The notes under the pieces are model-generated. The model was not told the origin of the DNA, searched no databases, and was given only the letters and a program-made list of their open reading frames with translations. Made by a program: the position numbers and the translations under genes. Below, piece after piece: positions 49,736 through 61,099 of a stretch of 64,000 nucleotides of DNA (its first letter is position 1; each line of letters opens with the position of its first letter). Source of the stretch: Geosiphon pyriformis (Eukaryota; Glomeromycota; Glomeromycetes; Archaeosporales; Geosiphonaceae); contig JAAOMT010000046.1 in assembly GCA_016748015.1 (NCBI GenBank), positions 645,779 through 709,778 on the forward strand, read 5' to 3'.

Positions 49736-49877
49736 ATGAAAATAATCCTATTATAATCAGAATGAGATCTCTTACTTGTTCCTTGCAATTATTAATATAA
49801 TATCTGTTTCTCAAACCAATATCATAAATCTATCATTTCAAAATTTCGTCTCAAACTTCTTTGATATTATAAATTCT

Positions 49878-50874
49878 TTATAATGTTGAAGCTAGGACCA
49901 TTGGCGACGAAATTTCGTCACGTTTTTCCCTCCCAACAAGTTGCTCCACAATAGTTAATGCAAAGAGAAAAGCAGTCCCAGGACCACGACTGTCAGATAG
50001 TTAGTGCAAAGAAAAGTGGTTTTGTTCAGGGAAAGAAATACAAAAACATGATTTTACCTTGTGATAATTTTGTTATTAACTACAACGCGATCCTCTCGAT
50101 AGTTATAATCTTGATTTTAGCCAAAAGAGGAAGATTTTATGCCGATTGTTTGAGGGAAAAAATGAAGGGAGTGTGTCAATACTAACCTCCTACTAAATTA
50201 TCTTTAATCGAAGGATGAGAAGTAATATCACCCCCTTTATTGATATCGGAAGTCTTTATGGCGAGTGATCCTTCAGATATTGTAACAAGAAAAGAGAAGT
50301 ATAGTTAATCAATCAGTTAATATCAAAAAGTATTCTATCATGACGAATAAATTACTCTATTACCAGCACAAATGGCGGCCACCAGTTTTCCAGATTGATG
50401 AATGGTCTGAAGCAATTTTTGAACATCAAGATGCGAGGAAAGTGTGTTCGCCCCATCATAACCACCCGGAATCACAATCCCATCAAAAGAATCCTTCAAA
50501 TATTATTAGATACAGAAAATCCAGAATCGGTTAAAAGCCAAATCCTTAGAAATTGTTGGTTTTTCATGATGTGTATAATGCATACCGCATAAGATAAAAC
50601 ATGTTCGAATAAAACATCGGGAACAATTTTGACTCCGCGACTACATTCAGCGTATTGGCCATTTTTAAGCGCGACTCCAGCAACAGTTACTTCAATCGAG
50701 GCACGTCGAAGCACATCAACTATTATTTTTAAATGGACCCCTTAAAATTCCTCTCATTAAGTATTATATGCTAAGGTATCAACTAAACTATGGCTTACTA
50801 GAAATTATCGCTTCCATTTCTTCAGTTCCATCGGCCACGAGTACCAGAATCTTTTTTTGGTTCGAGTCACTCAT
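49878..50874 (-). CDS. PARK7: DJ-1/PARK7 family protein (class I glutamine amidotransferase-like)
   Basis: Six short exons on the minus strand. Exon 1: [20 protein letters not shown] followed by EAI, with the conserved Glu of the DGTEEME motif that hydrogen-bonds the active Cys. Exon 2: [20 protein letters not shown] and [10 protein letters not shown]. Exon 3: [18 protein letters not shown] and LVAAICAG, with the nucleophilic Cys. Exon 4: [18 protein letters not shown]. Exon 5: [14 protein letters not shown]. Exon 6: [20 protein letters not shown] ending MVLASTL and TAA (49878-49880). All DJ-1 landmarks are present, about 185 residues. DJ-1 proteins protect against oxidative stress and reactive carbonyls, with glyoxalase/deglycase-type chemistry debated. 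Introns are 50-90 nt. Confidence 0.92.
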
Positions 50875-50879
50875 GTTTT

Positions 50880-53506
50880 GTGAATAAAAATTTGAGAAAA
50901 CACAATTAACTAGTACCACCAATATCAATTAATACAAGTTAATTAAAGTAAAAAAATGTGTTTCGGAATTTTACTAGTAAAATTTTTTTTTAAGTTTTAT
51001 AAATTCAATAATATTTACGTATGACCAATTACTTAAACTAATTAAGATTACATATAACAAACTTTTTATAAAAAATCAAATTTATAAACTTTTATTGAAA
51101 CATTTAATATTATGTATGCCAACTTTTTTAGCTTCATAAATTCCAAATAGTTTAACCAAATTTTTTATTTATTTATAATTTTTAAACTTAATTTATTCAA
51201 ACATTGTTATTAAAAATGTTTAAAAAGTTAATTTTATTTTCTATTTTTAATATTGTTAACAAAAATACCTGTATTTTAAATTTGTTTTTTTTGTTTTTTT
51301 AAATTTATTGTTATATATTAGCAAAAAATTTTGTTTTTTTAATTGTAAATGTTTTAAGTTTTAATTAAAAAACCAAATTTTTAAAAAGTTAATATATTTA
51401 ATTTTAAAGATTGTAATTTGTAAAAAAATTTAATGTTTAATAATCTTTAAGTTGATTAATTAATAAATATTTTTTGTTTTAATAATACTATATTTAATTT
51501 TTTTAAATTTAAGTGTTTAAATATAATTAATTTTAAAATTATTAATTTATAAAATAAAAAAAAGTTTTTGTTAATTATAATTTGATAAAAAATATTTATT
51601 TAATAAATTGTATTTATTTTGAAAATTAATATTTTTTAACTATTTATTAATTTTAATAAAAAATAATATATGTTAAGTTAATAATAAAAATTAAAAAAAT
51701 ACAACCAAAAATAAAAATTTTTTCTCTTTCTTAATTTTATAATTATAATTAAAGCAAAGAATAAAAAAGTTTTAAATGTTACTTTTTTTATAATAACTAA
51801 TAAAATTTTGATTAAAAAAAGTTTTTTTGTTATCAAAACAATTAAATAAAATATTTTGATAATATTTTTTTAAACAAAAATAATAAAAAGCTGTTAAAAA
51901 CAGTTTTTAAAGTATTTTTTATCTTTAACTAGTAATTTTTTCTTAATCAAGGTTTTTTCTAAAAAATACATTCAAATTAGTCTTAGTATTGTTTTTACTT
52001 TTTTTAAAAGCCTTAAAGTTTTTAATAATAAGCTAATTAACAAACTGGTTTTTTTTGCTTTTACTATTAATATTTTTATTACTATTTTGCAAATGGCCAA
52101 AATAGTAATAATTACTTGTATTTGTTATTATTATACCAAACTTATTTGTGGTTTTAAATAAAATATTGAAATTTTTTTTTCTAATAACAACTAATTTTTT
52201 TTTAATATGAATAATTACAATAATAATATATCTTTTAAAATAATTTAAAATTAATTATTAACTATATTACCAAATATAATATTTTTCAACAGATTATTAT
52301 CAAAAACAAAACAATTTATTGGGTTATTTAATCTTAAAAATTGAATTAATTAAATAAAAACTGAATTAACTTTTTTTTTGGTTTTTTAATACTGTTTTTA
52401 ATAGTACTTAAAAAACAATTTTTAATTATTAAGAATTTTTTAAATAAATAGGTTTTATTCTAATATTTAATATTATTTTTAAAATCAAACTGGTCTTAAT
52501 TAATTTTTTGTTTTTTTTATTGTTTAACTTTATTAAATTTAAATTAGTTTTAGAAAACAATATTAAATTGATTTGTATAAATTTTGCTTTTGAAAATTTT
52601 TTGGTTATGACTATTAAAGTTTTTATTAATGGTTTTTTTATATTATACTTAAAATTCTAAAATATTTTGTAATAACTTTTGGTTTCTTTTTTTTCATTTT
52701 TGTTGTACTTTATAATATTTTATTTAACTCATTCTTTAATAATATTAAAAATGTCTTTGATATTTTTGGTATTGTTACTTTGGTTAAATTAAAACTTATT
52801 AACTTGTAACAATATATTATTGCTAATTTTAAGAACTTTTTTTACTGTTATTGTTTTTAATAACTAATTTATGCTTAAAAAAAACAGTATTAGAATTTTT
52901 TTTCTACTAAAAAGAAATTATTATCTTAAAAAATACTTTTAAGACTAAATTAATCAGTTTTTTTTTATTGTACTATTTTTAAAATTAATAGTTTGATTTT
53001 TTAAATTAGTAATTATATTTGTTTTATTCTTTGTTTTCTTAAATTTTATTATTATTAATACTTTGCTATTATAATTTTTAATTTTTATAAATTTTTGTAT
53101 TTAATTGTTATAAAAACTAGTATTTTATATAAATATTATATTTGATAAAAAACTTTTAAATATTATTATTATTATAAATATTAAAGCTTAAATTATTTGT
53201 TTATTGTTTATTATTATCTTTTTTTAAGTTTGTTAAATTTATTATTAACTTTAAGCTTTTTTTTTATTTTTTGTTAAAAAAAATATTATGCTAAGACTTT
53301 TGTTTTTTTGGCTTTTTTTTTTGCTACTTTTGTAACTGTATTTATTACTAATTTTGTAATTAAATTAAAATTGGATTTTTTAAAATTTGAAATTTTAAAG
53401 CTGTTTTTTTATTAAGTCTGTTGTTATATTAATTAGTGCTTTAATTACTAAATTAAGTTGGTTAATTATTTAATTACGCGTTTTTTATTTTTTAAACACG
53501 CGTGTA
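50880..53506. repeat. AT-rich block, inverted copy of the 38.9-39.9 kb repeat
   Basis: A/T-dominated DNA upstream of DJ-1. 51790-52840, read in reverse complement, follows 38870-39910 for about 1 kb with many substitutions (shared landmarks: AAAAAATACTTTAAAA / AAAAAATGCTTTAAAA; TTTAATTAATTCAATTTTTAA; AAAAAGTAAAAACAATA). The minus strand translates with only occasional stops in places (FGIIITNTSNYYYFGHLQNS, 52.1 kb), so it may be a decayed transposon ORF; I do not recognise the family. Confidence 0.72.
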
Positions 53507-54147
53507 TAATGTTTTTTCGCGACGCGCATAATCGATTTTATTCATACTCGTTTTTTTATAAAAATGAAATGTAACGCGCATATAAGATTTTTTCGTCGTT
53601 TTTATTAAAACGAAATGGGAGCAAAAAAAGAATTAACGATTGCTCAACGTAATACTATATNNNNNNNNNNNNNNNNNNNNTAATGTTTTTTCGCGACGCG
53701 CATAATCGATTTTATTCATACTCGTTTTTTTATAAAAATGAAATGTAACGCGCATATAAGATTTTTTCGTCGTTTTTATTAAAACGAAATGGGAGCAAAA
53801 AAAGAATTAACGATTGCTCAACGTAATACTATATGCTTATTACAACAGCATGGCAAGAAATATCGTGATATTGCCAACATAGTCAATTGCAGCTTGACAG
53901 CAGTTTCGGATACAATAAAACGATTTAAAGAAACTGGTTCAATTGATTCAAGACCTCGTTCAGGACGTCCACGTTTATTTACTCACCAAAAATGTCGCCG
54001 ACTTAAACGTTTAGTAACACTTAATGGAAAAATTTAGAAAATTACTATAAAATTATAAATATGTTGTTTATTTTGTTTTATTTTATAAAAAAATAAATAT
54101 TATTGTTAAATAAAATCTTGTTCGGAAACTTTTGGACACCCTCTGTA
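53507..54147 (+). mobile_element. Tc1/mariner remnant with HTH-only transposase ORF, interrupted by an assembly gap
   Basis: After the gap an ORF (53789-54037, 82 residues) reads MGAKKELTIAQRNTICLLQQ, then IANIVNCSLTAVSDTIKRF and SRPRSGRPRLFT. This is the paired-like HTH plus GRPR AT-hook-like linker of Tc1/mariner transposases. The catalytic DDE domain is missing. About 80 nt downstream is CGGAAACTTTTGGACACCC followed by TCTGTA (ends 54147), a typical Tc1 terminal inverted repeat next to TA. I do not see the matching left end. The 154 bp before the gap (53507-53660) equal the first 154 bp after it. Confidence 0.78.
53661..53680. other. Assembly gap (20 N), probably false
   Basis: Twenty Ns flanked by identical 154-bp sequences (53507-53660 and 53681-53834). 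Most likely two overlapping contig ends that were not merged. Confidence 0.85.
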
Positions 54148-54277
54148 TATGCTAAAATTAGAAGTATTATTTATAAAATTAAAGATTAAGTTTCTGTTTT
54201 TTAACAGATATTTGTGCAAGATTAATTCTAACTTATCTAATATTAAAAATGAATATAGTATTGGTTTTAATCTAATA

Positions 54278-54303
54278 AATAATAATAATAATAATAATAA
54301 TAA
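54278..54303. repeat. (AAT)n microsatellite
   Basis: About eight to nine AAT units in AT-rich sequence. Confidence 0.9.
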
Positions 54304-54384
54304 GTAAAGTAATATATTAAATAAAAAACTTTTGTTAATTTAATAAAGCATTAGAAATTTTAATCTTTTAATATCAAGGAAAAA

Positions 54385-55445
54385 TTAAAAAAAACTTCTT
54401 TTTTTTCATTTTAAATTCCAAAAAAAGAGTTTAGAATTTTGAAAGAAGTTTTTCTATTTTTTTTATTGTATTTTTCGCTATTTCTTAAATACCAAACTCA
54501 TTTGTTGTCAAACTGACTGCCACTATGAGTGATTATAGTGCTAGAAAAAAGTCAGCCAAAATTGTAGCTTCAAGTTTTGTTAGTAGAAGCTTGGCTCAAA
54601 AGCAGAAGTTGTTACTTGGCAATATTAAGTATTTTAATAATAAAGCAGATTTAAGTTTTGAAAATTCAGAAAAGATTACTGGCTAATTTGCTGATATGAA
54701 TACAAATGATAAAAGTAATAATAAAAGTAAAGTTCAATCAAATTCTAAAATAAATACACTTAAAGCAAAAAGAATCAATACTAGTGCTGTAGTTGGTTTT
54801 CCTATTGGCTTTTTAATCTTTAATATGGATGATAAAAATAAAATCTTTCTTCTTTTTTGTTTACTTATCTCTCTTGACAAAAGATGAATTGATCTAAAAA
54901 TAGTTAAAAATCAGATTGAAGTGGCAATTAAGAAATTTTTTGTATTGGATATTAATTTTTTGGCTGTAAAAAGCAAATTGGTAATTGCAAAAACTCAATT
55001 AATCAGAAAATTATTTTCAACAATCAATAGTTTTGGAAAAGCCACTACTCTTTCAAAATTTAAAAAGATCATTCAATTTATTTTTATTTCAGAAAAAACA
55101 TAGAAAAGACTGCTTTATTGGTCAGAAAAAAAGTGATTATTATAAACAGTAATCTCAAAAGACAAAAATTTCATTTAAATTGAGCAGTGGTAATCAAAAA
55201 AATTTTTATGAATACACTAAAAAAAATAATCATTGCTGTAGTACCTGAATTTGGCCAAATTAATTTAATTAAAGTTTAATTAATTGGGTTATGACAAAAA
55301 GTTGTGGTAAAATTTGCCAAATTGGGTTAAATTAAGCAACTAGGTTTTAAATAGTCATTTCTAATCAGAAAAAATTTGGTGTATGTGGTTATGGCTGTGA
55401 AAGATTGTGATGTTTGGATGTTGTTATGGGTGACTATCTCTGGTG
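54385..55445 (+). mobile_element. LINE D: 5' UTR and ORF1 fragment of the LINE family
   Basis: The 5' UTR resembles that of LINE A (AATTCCAAAAAAAGAG, TTTTGAAAGAAGTTTTT). ORF1 starts MSDYSARKKSAKIVASSFVS at 54523, has stops, and then AIKKFFVLDINFLAVKSKLV, RKLFSTINSFGKATTLSKF (LINE A: RKLFSKINGFGGASTPSKF), VPEFGQINLIKV and LIRKNLVYVV, after which similarity is lost near 55.44 kb. No ORF2. A 3'-truncated copy, unusual for a LINE, so it was probably cut by a later deletion or rearrangement. Confidence 0.78.
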
Positions 55446-56191
55446 TTAGATTAAATAACAAACCTGTAACTTGGTGCTAAAAGTTATTTGCATTGATATT
55501 ATTAATCTGAAGGTTTTGGTTTGAGTTCTTTGTATAATGGACAGAAATTCAATAGTGGTTTTATCCGTAGCTTCCCAGAATCGCAATTCTGTCAATTTTT
55601 TTCTTGGCATGATGGCCAGCAATCCTCTAGTAAGTATTCTGTATCTTTTGTATGTGTCTTACCCTTTCACAGGGGTTTTTTACCAGGCAATCCTTGACGT
55701 CAGTAATCTAGCACTTTATTCAATCAATTAGTGCACAACAATAAAATCAAAATAAAATAAAGAAAAAAAATAAAAGAAAATCATAAATAAGCCAAGGCAA
55801 TTTTGCAAGTTAGTATCCCGTCAGTAGCCATGATTAAGAGTTATTGTTCCAGTGTGTTTAAGTATTAATTACTATCAACACTCTATGTTGATAGTGGAAT
55901 TAGGGTTGAGATACCAAATAGTTATTTATTGTGTTTGAAAGGTTGTCTAGATAAAATTTAAACTTTGAGGTCTGTCTTTTTAGCTTCTAATCCTACTGCT
56001 ATATATACATAATTGAGATTTCTCAATTCTTCAATTCTTCACAACAGAAATCCTGAAATTTTTGGAATCTTGCAATTTTTTTGAAAGGAATCCTGGAATT
56101 CTGGAATCCTGCGATTCTTTGTGAGAATCCTGTAATTCCTGGAATCCTGTAATTTCTGAAAAGAATTCTGAAATTCTACATTTTACTACAT
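55446..56191. other. Unassigned sequence with a GGAATCCTG minisatellite
   Basis: The first 590 bp hold a 64-codon ORF (55537-55731, hydrophobic, unknown) that I do not support as a gene. From about 56040 to 56180 there is a run of short units such as GGAATCCTGGAATTC and GAATCCTGTAATT, irregular and partly palindromic, ending at the E2 LTR. Confidence 0.6.
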
Positions 56192-57052
56192 TGTTATCTG
56201 AGTAGAAAAACTGATCCAAAGTTATAAAGAAACATGACCAAAACGTGACATAACACAGAATAACGCGCAATAATGTTGGATAACGCATTATAATGTTGGA
56301 TAATGTGTTATAATACAGAATAACACAGAATAGTGCGCAATAACGTAGGATAATGTGTTATAACATAAGATAACTAGCGATAACGTAGAAAAACGAAGCA
56401 ATAACAGAAACAACAAAGCAATAGCTAGCAATAGTGAGACAATTGAAAGCAATCCTATAAAACCAAAAGAATATATAAAAGCAAGTAGTTGTAGAAGTGA
56501 GAAAAGACAGAGAAGAAAAAATAGATACGAACCTCTAGAACAGAAATTAAAATATCCATACCCTTTCATCCTTTATTATCTTTCCTATTTCATCTCCTAA
56601 AATAAATCAATTATTAAAAGAAATCAGAATCACAAATTTATGTTCTCGAACTTCATGAAATTTACGTGAATTAACCCTTGTCTCGTATCTCTATTCTAAA
56701 ACAGATGCTCTTAGCATAACCACCTCAAACCTATTAATGATTTGGACCAATTGCTCTTGATCATGGCGATTGACGATACTAATTTATTTTTTCTCTCTTT
56801 TTTTTTCTTTTTTTTTCTTTTTTTTTCTTTTTCTGTCTTAATTTTTTTGTGGAGCAGCAACATAGTAAAATCGACTGTCTGAGAATAGACTTCGTGATAG
56901 TCTGGTAAAAGAGGGAACCTTCCCCTAAGTTTTGGATATTAACATTATCTTGTTAGCTTACCAGAAGAGCAAAAAGACAATGCCAGACCCTAATGACTGT
57001 GCTCGTTATCTTGGAGAAGAAAGCTCACATTTACAAAAAATGTTGTAATTGA
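56192..57052 (+). repeat. E2 5' LTR (3' boundary uncertain)
   Basis: Starts TGTTATCTGAGTAG and matches 63100-64000 to the end of the window, so the LTR is at least this long; its true end cannot be fixed because the second copy is cut off. It contains tandem GGATAACGCATTATAATGTT-like units (56240-56390), a polypyrimidine tract (56790-56835), and a motif TATAAAAGCAAG at 56.47 kb that could be the TATA box. Confidence 0.85.
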
Positions 57053-57189
57053 CAAAAGACAAACTCTGTGTCTTATAACCAAAGAACTCAACGGGTAAAA
57101 TTCACATCCAGGAATAGACCTTCAGAGACTGATAATCAAGACTAAGCCAACAGAATTACGCAGAAGATGCATCATCAATAATTGAAAGT

Positions 57190-57625
57190 ACCAAATGTTA
57201 CTATTTCCCATACCCATCAAGTTTACCCATAACACCATCAATCAGGATAAATCAATAATGACCCTATATACCAATGCCAGAGTCAGAGAAATAGACATTA
57301 AATTAATCCTAAATAGTGGATCAGCTGGTAGCATAATCATGAAGCAGCTTATGGACCAACTAGGTTGTTAAGTAGACTGTACTGCTACCACCTGGATTAT
57401 TACAGTGGATGGAAACACAAAAACCCTGATAAGAGAAATTGACAACTTCCCCTTCGAGATTAATGGAATCTAAATCCCTACCAAAGTACTTGTTATGGAA
57501 GCTACTCAATATCAAGCTCTAGTAGAAAATGATTGGTTGTCAAAAGCCAACATTATTCTTGACTAAAACACCCAAGAACTTCAACTCACATTTAACGGAC
57601 AGCATGCCTAAGTCCCAGCTATGTG
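57190..57625 (+). pseudogene. E2 aspartic protease, active-site Asp lost
   Basis: The frame FTHNTINQDKSIMTLYTN, then LILNSGSAGSIIMKQLMDQL follows E1 LILDSGSTGSII, with D of DSG replaced by N. YQALVENDWLSKANIILD follows. TAA codons replace Gln or Trp at several places. Without gag upstream, only the last residues of the gag-protease linker are present. Confidence 0.82.
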
Positions 57626-59140
57626 CAGACACTTTAAAACCCAACATACTGAGGAACCCCTTATTGAATTTGAAGACACATCACAGTCACCAACTATTAA
57701 GACCTATCAGATTTCATGGGCAGATGATTATCAAACTGAACTACCCCCACCACCAACCTGGGAAGAAAAAGGAAAAAGCAGAGCTGAAGAAAAACCCCAA
57801 TCGTCATCACTAAAATACATAACCTCGGACCAAAGAAACTTATTTTACCAACCCCCAAGACTAATATGTGTCAATTGTGAGAAAAAACTATCTACTATGG
57901 GTGCATGTATTGAGAACAACGAAGAATGACCCACCGCCACCAAATACTATTGCAGACCTTGTTTATTGGAAAGATTTGGATGACCAAAATGACAAGCCAA
58001 GTAGGACAACATGCCATGCCTTGCATATGGCAAAATTCTGTCAAATGAAAGACTCTAGAATAATGTGTTTGGCAGAAGAAAAACATGCAACAAAACTTGT
58101 CAATACACCATATTAATCAATGATTGAATATGAAAGAAAACCCCCATCGAGGATGCTTAGAAATGAGCACTCAACAGGCTGGACAGTTATCTACATGATG
58201 ACCACAAAATCTGGAGAATAGTAAGCACTAAGGCCAAAAATGCTATGCCCGAAGAAATACAAGAAATCAAGGACAATTCTTGGATGCCCGAATATAATGG
58301 ACCCAACTACCCCAAGGATGATTTTTTCACAGATGACCCAGATGCATTTCAGAACCAATATCAGAAATTGGCCCCAACTTGCGAAGAACAAGAGCAAAAG
58401 TTGGCTGATTTGAATACCAAACTGTGTGATCACTGTTTGATTCCCTGTCACTTCCAATACTGCAACAAAGGTAATTTCATGTTCAATTCACTTCCAAGAA
58501 TACTGTTTCCAATCACCAAACTACTTGAGCCCAAAAAAAAAGAGATATTGATCACCAAGAACATGTCATTTCAAGATCCAACTAAAGATACTGAAACAGA
58601 ACAGTATTTCATGTATTCTGACCTATTTAAAGAACTAGAGCTAAAATGGTACAGTGACAATGAGGAAGGAATCTGCCCCAAAAGAGTGCATAACACTAAT
58701 GCCAGTTTTGACTTACAATACTCTGGACAATCACCCATCATTATAGCCCCATATTCCCTTGTAAAAATAGATCTTAAGATAATGTTAGAAATTCCTGTTA
58801 GTACAATGATACAAGTTGCCTCTCAATCTAGTCTAACCAAGAAAAAAATTGACGTAAAAAAAGGAATTATTGATGCTGATTACACAGAGAACATCATTAT
58901 GATAGTACAGAACAATTTGGACAGATCCTACAAAATAGAATCACAAGAAAAGATTGCCCAAGCTATCTTTCTACCCCTAGTCAAAATACCCCAATTAACT
59001 CTGGTAACAACCCAAGAAGAATTAAGCCTTACTGCCTGAGGAATCAATGGGTTTGGATCAAGTGGAAGAGAAAACGTACCAGTTAATTTCATGGAGGAAG
59101 ACAGTGACCAGTTAGAATTTATCTACACTAACACTGTCAT
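57626..59140 (+). pseudogene. E2 Cys-rich module and dUTPase
   Basis: Cys-rich part: CVNCEKKLSTMGACIENNEE, YYCRPCLLERFG, MPCLAYGK, CNKTCQYT, LCDHCLIPCHFQYC, column by column with E1. dUTPase: ASFDLQYSG (motif 1), ASQSSLTKKKID (motif 2), GIIDADYTENIIMIV (motif 3 with the DADY catalytic Asp), EKIAQAIFLPLV (motif 4), GINGFGSSGRENV (motif 5). The codon before motif 5 is TGA where Arg (CGA) is expected. Several TGA or TAG stand where E1 has Trp. Confidence 0.83.
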
Positions 59141-59241
59141 CTCTATTCCTTCATACTGACAATATATCTTTAAGATGAATTAAAAGATCCAAAATCAAGC
59201 CCTGTTATTCAAAACCAGTTCCAAAATCTGTTTCCTAGTTA

Positions 59242-60895
59242 ATGTTGCTAATTTATACCTACTGGCTAAAGCCCATAAACACTTCAAAATCCCCATCTAC
59301 AACCCAACAGAAGATGTTATTGAAATTCCCGAAAAAACCCTTGTCAGTTCCATATCCGCAGATATTCAGAATCCTGAAAAACTCCAGTCCATTCCAGATT
59401 TCACACAATTATTCTTATTCTGTGACATTACCTCACAAGTATGGAATTTGCCAAAAAAAAGTTACTTGTTCACACCAAAAAAGATTAATAAATTGAATTT
59501 AGAAAATTTAAGTACCTTGCAACAAATACAACTCAAAGTTCTTCTGAATCAGTATGCCGATGTCTTTGCCAGTGAAAATGAATTCAGATGCATTGACATT
59601 GTGAAGCATCAGATTGATACAGGAGATGCTCGACCAATTAAGCAACGAGCTTATCACATACTCCCATCTGGTGATAATCTAATTAAGCAAAAAGTGCAAC
59701 AGATGCTTAATAATGGCCTAATCAAAGAATTGTTAAGCTCTTGGTCCTCTCCAGTAGTCTTGGTCACCAAGAAAAATAGAAAAGTGCAATTCTGCATAGA
59801 TTATCAAAAACTAAATAGCATCATGTAAGGAGATAGTTATCCTACTCTCCTCATTCAAGAAATTCTGGTCAATCTAGGGAAAAAGAAATGGTTTTCGTCA
59901 TTAAATTTAGCAAGTAGTTACTGGCAAGTTGAAATGGATTCCAAAGACAAAGAAAAAACAGTGTTTACTACTTGAGACAGAAACTTTGAGTTTAACATAA
60001 TGCCTTTTGGACTTTGTAATACTTTTGCCATGTTTCAATGCCTGATAGATGTAATATACAAAGGAATCCTTTAAAAATTAGTAGTAGTCTACCTAGATGA
60101 CACAAATGTGTTCTCCAAAACATTCGATGACTATTTGCTCTACTTGCAACAAGTCTTTGAATGCCTTCATAGTACCAGATTGAAACTCAATTCTGAGAAG
60201 TGCTTCTTTGGAAAAACCGAGTTAAAATTTCTAGGACATGTAATTAGCAAGAATGGAGTTAAATTTGATCCAGATAAAGTACAAAAAGTCAAGGATTTTC
60301 CAGCCCCAATCAACTTCAGAGAATTACAAGAATTTCTAGAATTGACAGGATATTATTGTCAATTTGTTAAAAGTTTCTTGAACATCACAAAACCACTTTA
60401 TCAATTATTGTCCAAATACATACTGTACTTGTGAAAAGAAAATCAACAAAAAGCATTTGACTATCTCAAGCAGTGATTGATCACATCCCCAATCCTGATT
60501 TACCCAGATTTCACTAAATGATTCATTATTGCTATAGATGCCTCGAAAAATGCTCTAGGAGCAGTCTTATCACAAATAGGACTGAACAATAAAAAACACC
60601 CAGTTGCCTATGCTAGTTGCAATACTAGCCCAGCAGAAAAAAATTACAGCACAACAGATCTGGAATGTCTTGCCATTTATTAGACCATACAGACTTGAAA
60701 ACATTACCTCAGTCAACCATTTGATCTATATACCAACCACAAAGGACTTATTTGGTTACTCAACAATCCACAACTAGAAGGAAAATATGCAAGATGGAGT
60801 ACTTATTTGCAACAATTCCTACTCAAAGTCTATTACAAAGAAGGATCCAAGAACACCAATGCTGACAGTTTGTTGAGGATGCCACAAACCTAATC
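59242..60895 (+). pseudogene. E2 reverse transcriptase and RNase H
   Basis: Linker LLNQYADVFASENEFRCIDI, then RT: GLIKELLSSWSSPVVLVTKK, QFCIDYQKLNSIM, NFEFNIMPFGLCNTF, and the intact catalytic box VVVYLDDTNVFSKTF (60096-60101). FLGHVISKNGVKFDPDKVQK closes the RT. RNase H: FIIAIDASKNALGAVLSQ, TTDLECLAIY, LYTNHKGLIWLL (Asp of TDHKAL changed to Asn). TGA stands in Trp positions at 59973, 60432, 60474, 60519 and 60695; TAG at 60681. This is the only RT in the window that keeps both catalytic Asp residues, but the frame is broken. Confidence 0.9.
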
Positions 60896-61099
60896 CCAGA
60901 CCCATGAACACACTCACTTATCAATAACTACATCAGTACCTATTGACACTATGTTTCAAGGAGATATTATCTTAACAGGAACAAAGTATCATATAAAAAC
61001 AAGCCTGAAATTATTTTATTCAAGACAACCAACTATATTGATAAGAATGCTGAAACCACTTCACCTCACAATAACTAATTAAGGATAGTGAAAAAAAAA

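Noticed and set aside
53507-53660. Second Tc1 copy or a true tandem duplication before the gap
   Set aside because: Base-for-base identity and the Ns at the junction point to unmerged contig ends.
56031-56569. Leu/Tyr-rich minus-strand ORFs over the E2 LTR
   Set aside because: They are translations of the minisatellite and LTR tandem repeats.
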